Assembly: GCA_964575975.1 (NCBI GenBank)
Contig: CAZNTU010000043.1
Span: 1 to 32,143, forward strand
DNA length: 32,143 nt
DNA from: G963674505 sp964575975
GTDB taxonomy: Bacteria; Desulfobacterota; Desulfobacteria; Desulfobacterales; SKZT01
Reading direction: 5' to 3'
The position numbers and the translations under genes are program-made. Below are positions 16,056 to 22,851 of this stretch, one piece after another (the first letter of the stretch is position 1; each line of letters begins with the position of its first letter). Under the pieces are notes generated by a model. That model made no database searches and had not been told where the DNA came from. It saw only the letters and a list, made by a program, of their open reading frames with translations.

Positions 16056-16084
16056 TTTATCCGATTTGCGAGAATGTTTGTCAA
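16056..16084 (-). promoter_or_regulatory. Sigma-70 promoter of the ABC importer operon
   Basis: Perfect TTGACA (16084-16079), a 17-base spacer and GATAAA (16061-16056) predict a start near 16049. The leader to ATG 16018 is only about 30 bases, leaving no room for a guanidine or other riboswitch. Confidence 0.55.
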
Positions 16085-16131
16085 GACTCCGCTGGTTCTC
16101 CGGGAGTGCCAAGGCTTCTCGGATATGAGGC

Positions 16132-16160
16132 TTGACTTTTCGCAACCGTATCCCTAAACT
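16132..16160 (+). promoter_or_regulatory. Sigma-70 promoter of the DUF1573 selenoprotein gene
   Basis: TTGACT at 16132-16137 and TAAACT at 16155-16160 are 17 bases apart, predicting transcription from about 16167. It is back to back with the importer promoter. Confidence 0.45.
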
Positions 16161-16240
16161 GTCATTCTTCGCGGCTTGGAAAGAACAGGCGCGTCCCAAA
16201 AATGGATGCGACAGTTTCGAATAAAAAAAGGAGTCGATTC

Positions 16241-17005
16241 ATGAAAACCAAACGATTTGCCGTACTCGCGTTTTTTGTTCTTTTGCTTGCCGTCGTGGGG
16301 ACGGCCATTGCCGAAAAGACCGACCCCGGCAAGGCGCCCAAGGCTTTTTTTCCGGAAAATATCCATAAATTCGAAACGGTGGTGGACGGCGCGGAGGTCA
16401 CCCATGGTTTTACAATCGAAAACAAGGGCGCAGCGCCCCTCGAGGTGCAAAAAGTAAACACCGGCTGAGGCTGCGCGGCGGTCTCGTACACGAGACTCAT
16501 CCCTCCCGGCGAGGAGGGAAAAATAACGATCAAGGTAAACACGAAAGGATTTGGAGGAAGAGAACTTCAAAAAACCGCGACCGTCACGACAAACGATCCG
16601 GAAAACCCGATCCAGATTCTAACCATTCAAGGAAACGTAGAGGCTTTCGCGACCATCGAACCCTCGTACCTTCGGCTTAACGGGACAGTGGGGCAAAAGC
16701 TTTCGGGAAAGGTCTCGATCGTTCCCGCCGAAAAATACGCATTTAAAATCGTCGAGGCGAAACCCGTTACAGGAACGAATATAAGCGTAAAGCTGGAAGA
16801 AAGCGCCGAAAATGGCAAACCCGGCTATATTTTGACGGTGGAAAACCTCATGGAGCAACAGGGACGCTATTACGACTCGATTCATCTCAGAACGGACAGC
16901 AAAATCCAGCCCGCGCTCACGGTGAAAGTCTATGGAAACGTCAACGACCGCCCCCAACGCCCCGAGAAAGTCGAACAACCCGATGCCGACTCGCAAAAGC
17001 AATAA
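16241..17005 (+). CDS. Exported DUF1573 protein with an in-frame UGA, predicted selenoprotein (Sec76)
   Basis: The frame from ATG 16241 (AAGGAG 8 bases upstream) encodes 254 residues interrupted only by TGA at 16466-16468. A signal peptide covers residues 1-24 (cleavage after AIA). Residues about 40-130 match DUF1573: FTIENKGAAPLEVQKVNTG, then the UGA, then GCAAVSYTRLIPPGEEGKI, KVNTKGFGG and TATVTTNDPENP. The family has a CGC motif just here (typically SCGCT); the UGA replaces its first Cys, giving Sec76-Gly77-Cys78. Homology continues unbroken on both sides, with no frameshift or decay, so a pseudogene is unlikely. A second beta-rich domain fills residues 130-254. The UGC motif suggests a periplasmic thiol/selenol redox or metal-binding role (inference). 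The end overlaps the HAD gene by 23 bases. Confidence 0.82.
16469..16500 (+). promoter_or_regulatory. Candidate bacterial SECIS hairpin after the UGA
   Basis: GTCTCG (16481-16486) and CGAGAC (16491-16496) form a perfect 6-base stem with loop UACA, starting 12 bases and with its loop 18 bases after the UGA. This is within the distance usual for bacterial SECIS elements. If the closing G-C pair opens, the loop is GUACAC with a G in first place, as expected for SelB recognition. Structure judged by eye only. Confidence 0.5.
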
Positions 17006-17612
17006 CATCCAAGTTGTCGCGTTCGATTGCGACGGGGTAATGTTCGATTCGACGGAGGCAAACAAAGCCTATTACAACCATATTCTGACCAGTTTCGGAA
17101 AGCCGGAAATGGACGAAAGACAGTTCGCTTTCACCCATATGCATACCGCCGACGTCTCGATGGCTTTCCTGTTCGAGGACGAAGAAAGCCTAGCCCAAGC
17201 CCAGGCTTTCAGAAAAAAGATGACCTACATGCCGTTCATACGTCTCATGCGGATGGAGCCGCACTTGAGGGATTTGCTGAACAAGCTGAGGACGAAGTAC
17301 AAGACGGCCGTGGCCTCCAACAGAACGGACACCATGAACCGGGTCCTGGAAATTCATGGTTTGGAGAATCTTTTCGACCTTGTCGTGAGCGCTTTGGATG
17401 TCGCGCGTCCCAAACCCTATCCGGACGAACTGCTGAAGGTTCTTGACCATTTCGACGCGGCCCCGGAAGAGGTTGTATACGTGGGAGATTCTTCCGTTGA
17501 CGAAGCGGCAGCCAAGGCGGCTGGGATACCTCTTATCGCGTACGGCGCCCCCGGTCTCGACGCCACCTGGCATATCCGGTCTTTGAAGGAAATCGAGGAA
17601 ATTCTTTTGTGA
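16983..17612 (+). CDS. HAD-family hydrolase (subfamily IA, phosphoglycolate phosphatase-like)
   Basis: A 209-residue HAD phosphatase. Motif I is AFDCDGVMFDS with nucleophile Asp15 and acid/base Asp17. A helical cap follows. Motif II is VASNRT, motif III the Lys of ARPKPYPD, and motif IV GDSSVDEAAAKAAG. The usual substrates are small phosphate esters such as phosphoglycolate or sugar phosphates; which one is not decided by the sequence. ATG 16983 lies inside the end of the selenoprotein gene and has only a weak GAGAAAG before it, so coupling to the upstream gene is likely. An in-frame ATG at 16932 would lengthen it with an unconserved leader. Confidence 0.88.
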   Translation: MPTRKSNNIQVVAFDCDGVMFDSTEANKAYYNHILTSFGKPEMDERQFAFTHMHTADVSMAFLFEDEESLAQAQAFRKKMTYMPFIRLMRMEPHLRDLLNKLRTKYKTAVASNRTDTMNRVLEIHGLENLFDLVVSALDVARPKPYPDELLKVLDHFDAAPEEVVYVGDSSVDEAAAKAAGIPLIAYGAPGLDATWHIRSLKEIEEILL

Positions 17613-17686
17613 AAACGCGCTGCCCTTGAAATGTCCGATGTTAAAATGATGTGCTTTGACGACCGCGCGGAGGAGCCGGAGGAACG

Positions 17687-18511
17687 TTGAATCGATTTTC
17701 GATCGGCATTTTCGATTCCGGATACGGCGGACTGACCGTCATGAAGGAAATCGTAAGTCGTCTTCCCGAATACGATTACATCTATCTCGGCGACAATGCT
17801 CGCGCGCCTTACGGAACAAGGTCCTTCGAAACGGTATACAAGTACGCGCTGGAAGCCGTGAAATGGCTGTTTTCCAATGGATGCCGCCTGATCGTTCTCG
17901 CATGCAACACCGCTTCGGCAAAAGCGCTCAGAAACATTCAGCAGAAAGACCTCCCTTGGTTGTACCCGGGTCGCAGAGTGCTGGGGGTTATCAGGCCCGT
18001 GACCGAGATCGCCGGAAATTTGACCCAAACAGGCCATATCGGGCTTTTCGGGACAACAGGCACTGTCCGGTCGGGGTCTTACAAAATCGAGATCGAAAAA
18101 TTCTTTCCCGGCATATGCCTTGCCCAGGAAGCCTGCCCCATGTGGGTCCCCCTCATAGAAAACAACGAATTCGCCTGCGACGGCGCGCTTTATTTCATCA
18201 GAAAAAACGTCGAATCGCTCTTGAGCAAAGATCCACTCATCGACGCCATTATTCTCGGATGCACCCATTATTCCATAATGAACGAGCAAATCGGAAAATG
18301 CCTCCCGGACCGTATTTCTCTGGTCAGCCAGGGAAAAATAGTCGCGCGGGCTCTCGAGGCTTATTTGGCAAGACACCCCGAGATCGACGAAAAGTTGAGC
18401 GTGAAAAGCCGGCGCATGTTCTTCACGACCGACTCGGCCGAGGATTTCGACAGGTTGGGCGCGCTTTTTTACGGCACGGAAATCGTTTCCCGGCGGATCG
18501 AGTTGGTGTGA
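17687..18511 (+). CDS. murI: Glutamate racemase
   Basis: A 274-residue cofactor-independent racemase giving D-glutamate for peptidoglycan. The two catalytic cysteines are present, Cys73 in LACNTAS and Cys192 in LGCTHYS. The N-terminal IGIFDSGYGGLTV carries Asp10-Ser11, and GDNARAPYGTR is also typical. It starts with TTG 17687 behind GGAGGAAC, a well-placed site; there is no better ATG. Length is normal for the family. It follows the HAD gene after 74 bases and converges with the UbiB-family gene, with no clear hairpin in the 67-base gap between them. Confidence 0.93.
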   Translation: MNRFSIGIFDSGYGGLTVMKEIVSRLPEYDYIYLGDNARAPYGTRSFETVYKYALEAVKWLFSNGCRLIVLACNTASAKALRNIQQKDLPWLYPGRRVLGVIRPVTEIAGNLTQTGHIGLFGTTGTVRSGSYKIEIEKFFPGICLAQEACPMWVPLIENNEFACDGALYFIRKNVESLLSKDPLIDAIILGCTHYSIMNEQIGKCLPDRISLVSQGKIVARALEAYLARHPEIDEKLSVKSRRMFFTTDSAEDFDRLGALFYGTEIVSRRIELV

Positions 18512-18578
18512 TCTGGAATGATGAAATATCACTCTTTTCGACGTTTCTTTCCTTTGTTTGTACCGGTTTGTCGGGCGT

Positions 18579-20381
18579 CTACCTTTTCAAGGCCAAAAGG
18601 AAAAAAAACGCGGCCGATGCCCACATGACGGTTTGAGCAGCGTCGCCTTGCGCACGTTCGGGGTAAAAAAGTCCAGACAGGAAAAGGGTCGCGGAAACGA
18701 TTATCCATCCTACTCGCCGAACAGCGTTTTCCAGTCCCTGTATCCGTTTTTCCGCCTCCGGCGCCAACGAATTGCGAACGACGAATTTGCCCCTCCCAGC
18801 CAAATCCAGCGTCCGGTCTATTCTTCCCGGAAGATTCAAAATCTGATGAGAGAGCGTCTCTATTTCCTTTTGCCATTCCGTCCACCCTTGTCTCAAGCGT
18901 GCTTTCGCGAAGCGTTCGGCGTAAGGAATGGTTTTGGCCCAAGGGTCGAATTCAGGATCCAGATGCGTGGCAAGTCCCGACAAGATGCCGACGGAGCGGA
19001 CGACGAAAAGCATGTCCGCTTGAAACTGAAAAGGAGCGTCGTAGATTACGTCGCGGAATTCCTTCAGAAAATACCTCGCTTCCGAAACGGCAAGGGAGCG
19101 AAACTGTCCGACCCTGACTCCCCACAGCCGCTCGAAAAGGGCTTCGTGGGCCTGTTCCAGCCTGTCCGTGTTTTCGGATGCGGGAAACGCTCCGGCGCTT
19201 ATGTAGGCTTGCACAATTTTCCGCGCGTCCCTGGTTCCGACCCCGATGGCATATTCCCTGAGCGCCGTTCGCAATCTTTCCGGTATTTCAACCGCCATGC
19301 CGAAATCCACGAACACGATTTTGAAAGACCTGTCATGCTTGTAAGGGACCGGGTCGCCCGGCAGGAAATCGCGGACTCCCGCTTCGAGTTCCTCCTTTGC
19401 GGGCAAAGGCTTGATAAAAAGATTTCCCGGGTGCGGGTCCACATGAACGAAAAAAGTTTCGAACACCTGTCGCATATATACGGCGTAGAGCTTGTCCGCC
19501 GCTTTCACGCTGGAAATACCCGCCGCGCCGATGGCCGCAAGGTCGGTAATCTTGATATAGTCGACCTTCTCCATGGTCAAGGTGCGCGGTCCGCAATAGT
19601 CCCAATATATTTTCGGAATGTAAACATCCGGACTGTCGTTGAAATCGCCTGCCAGCCTTTCGGCGTTCTTGCCCTCGGAGAAAAGGTCGAGTTCCCTCCT
19701 GGTGACGGATGCGAATTCGTCGGCGAGCCAATCCAGATCGACTCGGGCACGGACTCTCTTGTACAGCTTCAGCCATCTGAAAGCCATTCCGATGGCCGCA
19801 AGGTCGGTCTCCACCAAGACGTGGATACGAGGGCGGAGGATTTTCGCCACGGCCGGTTCGCCGGATTTCAGAACGACATGGTGCGCTTGGGCAAGAGAAG
19901 CCGCTCCCAGCGGTTCGAAGGAAAAACGGGAAAAGATTTCCCCCAGCGGCCTGCCGAAGTCCGTTTCGATCTGCTTTTTAACCGCGTCGGGGCCTTCCGG
20001 CGGGACCGAGTCCTGAAGCCCGGCCAGCTCTCGGGTTACCTCGGGAGGGAGTATGTCTACGCGAATGCTCAAAAACTGCCCCAGTTTAATCAGCACGCCT
20101 CCCATTTCCAAGGATAGCGAACGGAACTTGGCCGCGATTTTTCTCCACCTCGGCACGGGATCGGTGCGGAAAATCCGCAAAACCGGATATGACAGAAGGA
20201 TGTCCATGAACAGAACATGCAAAAAAGCTTTAGCGAAAAACCATCTGACTTTTCGAAATCTCTTTCTCTCGATTTCAAACACACGAGGCTTCTCATATCC
20301 CTGATCGACGCCTTCTTCAGGCGAGGCGCCATTGCCTTGCTTGCTATGGGACATATGGCCAAATTGCGAATTGCGAATCAT
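18579..20381 (-). CDS. UbiB/ABC1/ADCK-family atypical kinase
   Basis: A 600-residue protein of the UbiB (ABC1) family. The KxGQ motif is K99-L-G-Q102 in VLIKLGQFLSIR. The Ala-rich nucleotide loop LGAASLAQAH is at about 158-167, the ATP-site Lys is 180 in AVAK, HVDPHPGNL is the catalytic-loop equivalent, and VFVDFGMA is the metal-binding DFG. Two C-terminal hydrophobic helices anchor it in the membrane. In quinone-making bacteria the family supports ubiquinone synthesis or lipid-quinone handling; in an anaerobe with menaquinone the role is unclear. No quinone gene is adjacent. ATG 20381 with AAGGCGAG upstream is chosen; an ATG at 20354 is possible. Confidence 0.9.
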   Translation of the reverse strand: MIRNSQFGHMSHSKQGNGASPEEGVDQGYEKPRVFEIERKRFRKVRWFFAKAFLHVLFMDILLSYPVLRIFRTDPVPRWRKIAAKFRSLSLEMGGVLIKLGQFLSIRVDILPPEVTRELAGLQDSVPPEGPDAVKKQIETDFGRPLGEIFSRFSFEPLGAASLAQAHHVVLKSGEPAVAKILRPRIHVLVETDLAAIGMAFRWLKLYKRVRARVDLDWLADEFASVTRRELDLFSEGKNAERLAGDFNDSPDVYIPKIYWDYCGPRTLTMEKVDYIKITDLAAIGAAGISSVKAADKLYAVYMRQVFETFFVHVDPHPGNLFIKPLPAKEELEAGVRDFLPGDPVPYKHDRSFKIVFVDFGMAVEIPERLRTALREYAIGVGTRDARKIVQAYISAGAFPASENTDRLEQAHEALFERLWGVRVGQFRSLAVSEARYFLKEFRDVIYDAPFQFQADMLFVVRSVGILSGLATHLDPEFDPWAKTIPYAERFAKARLRQGWTEWQKEIETLSHQILNLPGRIDRTLDLAGRGKFVVRNSLAPEAEKRIQGLENAVRRVGWIIVSATLFLSGLFYPERAQGDAAQTVMWASAAFFFLLALKR

Positions 20382-20412
20382 GATCTCGCCTTGTTGTGCG
20401 ATTTTCCCCCCA

Positions 20413-20423
20413 CATGTTACATG
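20413..20423. promoter_or_regulatory. CATGTTACATG inverted repeat in the UbiB-gene leader
   Basis: A perfect 11-base inverted repeat centred at 20418, just downstream of the predicted transcription start of the UbiB-family gene. It could be an operator; no regulator is recognised. Confidence 0.25.
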
Positions 20424-20435
20424 GGATCGATTACG

Positions 20436-20464
20436 ATACTAAAAAGGTGCGTCCGAATTGTCAA
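20436..20464 (-). promoter_or_regulatory. Sigma-70 promoter of the UbiB-family gene
   Basis: Perfect TTGACA (20464-20459), 17-base spacer and TAGTAT (20441-20436) predict a start near 20429. Confidence 0.55.
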
Positions 20465-20511
20465 TACAGCAGAGGCTTGCTTAAGCTCTTCGGAAACAAC
20501 GGGTATTTTCC

Positions 20512-20541
20512 TTGACAAACGCGACCGCATCAACGTAAATT
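20512..20541 (+). promoter_or_regulatory. Sigma-70 promoter of the REC-DUF4388 gene
   Basis: Perfect TTGACA at 20512-20517 and TAAATT at 20536-20541 are 18 bases apart, predicting a start near 20548 and a leader of about 84 bases. Confidence 0.5.
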
Positions 20542-20631
20542 TTCGATTCCGGTTGGAAAAACCGATTCCGCGGAATGCAGAGAACTTGACGAATTCAGCG
20601 ATTTGGAGAATTCAACGAAAAAAGGTTTTCC

Positions 20632-21861
20632 ATGGATAAAGTGTTGCTTGTCGATGATAACGTGGATGTTTTGGACAGCCTGTCGGAAGGGCTCGGAATC
20701 TACAGCAGTCAGTTCGAAATCGTGACCGCGTCGGATGGCGCCGGAGCGATTATAATTCTGGGACAACAACGCATATCCCTTCTGGTCACCGATCTCATGA
20801 TGCCCCGCGTGGGGGGACTTCAACTGATCGCATATATGACGAAAAATTTTCCGGCGACACCGGTTATCGTCATGACCGGTTACGGCATTGCCGATATCCG
20901 CGACAACCTGATCGATGCAGGAATCTTACGGTTTATCGAAAAACCTTTCCACTTGAAGGAACTTGCCTCAGCCATTATCGAAGGGCTCGACATGCTTGAC
21001 GAGGGTTCGTCCCATAAGGGGGTGGCAGCCGGCAGCTTTCTTCCGCTGATCGAAATGGAACGAGCCACTTGCCTTTTGCAAATAAGATCCGCCATCGAGG
21101 GAAGCGGGCTTTTCTATTTCGAAAAAGGCGTTCTCTTCGACGCTTCCTTCAAAAGAATGAAACCCGAATCGGCGGCGATCGAAATGCTCGGATGGGAAAA
21201 AGTGGAAATCAGTTTCTTGTCGCCTCCCAAAAAGACGATCGAGCAGCGAATATTTTCCGATCTTATGACCTTGACCTCCGAAGCAAGGCGCAGAAAAGAA
21301 AACGCAAAAGCCCTTGAACCAAAAGAGTCCTCGCGCGAACAGGACCGGCTTGTTCCAGAGTTCGATCTCGACCGGCGGACGGATGCCGTCCAGGAATTGG
21401 AACATGTGGGTATAGAAGTTATCATCCAGGACGATTCCGATGTGGAGATCGAGCAGGATGTCTTTATAGAAATAAAACCCGACCGGAAAACGAGCGTCGA
21501 TGAAAAATTAAGCAAATTCAGGGACATGAAAGGGTTCATCTCTGCCTCTGTCTTTTCCTCCGGTGGAGAAATGGTCGCCAGTGTCTACAACATTCCAGTT
21601 AAATCGGACAGAATAGGCGATTATATTTTCGATATTATAAGAAAAGCCAGAAAATCCCTGAAAATCGCGGGACTGGGCGAATGCGATGTAATCGACATAA
21701 GAGCGACGGGCGGCGAACACTTTCTATTCCGAAGCTACAACCAGGGCGAAATTGAATTCGTGGTCCTGCTGATTTGTTCGTCGCAAGCGGAATTGGGGTT
21801 GTTCAAGCACCTTATGGGCGTTATCGCGCCGACCCTGGCCGAGGATCTAAAAATCAGATGA
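20632..21861 (+). CDS. Response regulator with REC, DUF4388 (PATAN-like) and roadblock-like domains
   Basis: A 409-residue protein in three parts. The receiver (1-125) has Asp8-Asp9, phospho-acceptor Asp54 in LLVTDLMMP and the Lys of IEKPF. Residues about 130-220 (SFLPLIEMERATCLLQI and SGLFYFEKGVLFDA, in parts) fit DUF4388. An acidic linker follows. The last 120 residues begin VDEKLSKFRDMKGFISASVFSSGG and look like a Roadblock/LC7 (MglB-like) domain, which in other proteins binds small GTPases. The whole suggests a phosphorylation-controlled switch for a GTPase or motility/polarity system, which is inference. No GTPase of the MglA type is in the window. Confidence 0.82.
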   Translation: MDKVLLVDDNVDVLDSLSEGLGIYSSQFEIVTASDGAGAIIILGQQRISLLVTDLMMPRVGGLQLIAYMTKNFPATPVIVMTGYGIADIRDNLIDAGILRFIEKPFHLKELASAIIEGLDMLDEGSSHKGVAAGSFLPLIEMERATCLLQIRSAIEGSGLFYFEKGVLFDASFKRMKPESAAIEMLGWEKVEISFLSPPKKTIEQRIFSDLMTLTSEARRRKENAKALEPKESSREQDRLVPEFDLDRRTDAVQELEHVGIEVIIQDDSDVEIEQDVFIEIKPDRKTSVDEKLSKFRDMKGFISASVFSSGGEMVASVYNIPVKSDRIGDYIFDIIRKARKSLKIAGLGECDVIDIRATGGEHFLFRSYNQGEIEFVVLLICSSQAELGLFKHLMGVIAPTLAEDLKIR

Positions 21862-21931
21862 CGTGCGCGTCGCGTCCATTCGGCGACACCCGATTTCATG
21901 GTGTTTTTTCGCCGGAAGGGAGGGGGGATGG

Positions 21932-22789
21932 ATGAAAATAATCGCATGGAGCTTTGCCTTGTACGTTTCCTATTGCGGTTTTCTCTATTTTTTTCAACGC
22001 ATGATTCTTTTTTCCCGGAGTCAGGCGACGCCCGTTCCCGATGCGGCGGACAGAATTCCGGGGTTGGAAAAAATCCGCCTCGACCTGCCGTTCGGCCAAG
22101 TGGAAAGTTGGTTCCTTCCGCCGAAGTCCATTGAAAAGCCGAGTCCTGTTTTGTTGTTCGCTCATGGAAACGCCGAGCTGATCGACCATTGGCCTGCGTT
22201 CTTGCATCCCCTGACGCAATTCGGCATCGGCGTTTTGCTCGTCGAGTATCCCGGCTATGGCCGCTCGGAGGGATCTCCGTCCCAGGAATCCGTCACCGCC
22301 ACCTTCGTCATGGTCTACGACCAAATAGTCGAACGAAAAGACGTCGATCCGACCAAAATCGTGTTCGCGGGACGAAGCATCGGAGGAGGCGCGGTATGCG
22401 CCTTGGCTGAAAAAAGAAAACCGGCGGCCCTTATCCTGATGTCCACGTTTGAAAGCGTCAGGAGTATGGCCGTTAAATTCGGGGTTCCCGGTTGTTTTGT
22501 CCGCGACGCGTTTGACAATTTGAATGCCGTTCGTTCGTATGACGGGCCCGTGCTGGTCACGCACGGCAGACACGACGACATTATTCCGTACGCTCACGGA
22601 CGGAAGCTGTCCCAAGCCAGTCCAAACGGCCGTTTAATAACCTACGAGTGCGCGCACAACGATTGTCCGCCGTCTTGGGACGTCTTTTACGAGGATATCG
22701 TGAAATTTTTATCGGACACGGGGATTTTGAAAGAGGAAACCCCGAAAAACAATGCATTCCATTTTTTAAAACACAATGCCGTCGAATAA
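21932..22789 (+). CDS. Membrane-anchored alpha/beta hydrolase
   Basis: A 285-residue hydrolase with one N-terminal membrane helix (about 3-22) and an alpha/beta fold similar to the ABHD13/YfhR group. Visible features are the oxyanion HGN at 79-80, nucleophile Ser149 in FAGRSIGGG, acid Asp215 or 216 in HGRHDDIIP, and His242 in ECAHNDCP. Substrate unknown; esters or thioesters are typical. ATG 21932 follows a GGAGGGGGG tract; the longer frame to 21863 is unlikely as its leader covers that tract. The gene is 70 bases after the REC-DUF4388 gene, perhaps in one transcript, and ends in a strong terminator. Confidence 0.87.
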   Translation: MKIIAWSFALYVSYCGFLYFFQRMILFSRSQATPVPDAADRIPGLEKIRLDLPFGQVESWFLPPKSIEKPSPVLLFAHGNAELIDHWPAFLHPLTQFGIGVLLVEYPGYGRSEGSPSQESVTATFVMVYDQIVERKDVDPTKIVFAGRSIGGGAVCALAEKRKPAALILMSTFESVRSMAVKFGVPGCFVRDAFDNLNAVRSYDGPVLVTHGRHDDIIPYAHGRKLSQASPNGRLITYECAHNDCPPSWDVFYEDIVKFLSDTGILKEETPKNNAFHFLKHNAVE

Positions 22790-22820
22790 AAACGGGCATC
22801 CTGCGGGATGCCCGTTTTTT
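22788..22820. terminator. Bidirectional terminator between the hydrolase and cooS
   Basis: A perfect 14-base stem (arms 22788-22801 and 22806-22819) with loop TGCG has A5 on its left and T6 on its right. It can therefore serve both convergent genes. Confidence 0.9.
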
Positions 22821-22851
22821 GTTGCTCGACTAATGGAGGGAGGGTGTTACA

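Noticed and set aside
16156..16217. AAACTGTC (16156-16163) and GACAGTTT (16210-16217) inverted repeat
   Set aside because: The 8-base arms are 46 bases apart and the left arm overlaps the predicted -10, so a leader hairpin is unlikely.
16019..16240. Guanidine riboswitch upstream of the importer genes
   Set aside because: The predicted leader is too short, and no ykkC-type conserved blocks are seen in the gap.
16241..17005. Reading the DUF1573 gene as a pseudogene or two separate genes
   Set aside because: The TGA sits at a conserved Cys position, there is no other lesion, and the downstream part has no ribosome-binding site of its own before 16688.
19530..19812. A 20-base exact repeat inside the UbiB-family gene (near 19532 and 19795)
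   Set aside because: Both copies encode the peptide DLAAIG plus a neighbouring residue; two isolated copies in coding DNA are best explained by similar peptides, not a mobile or regulatory repeat.
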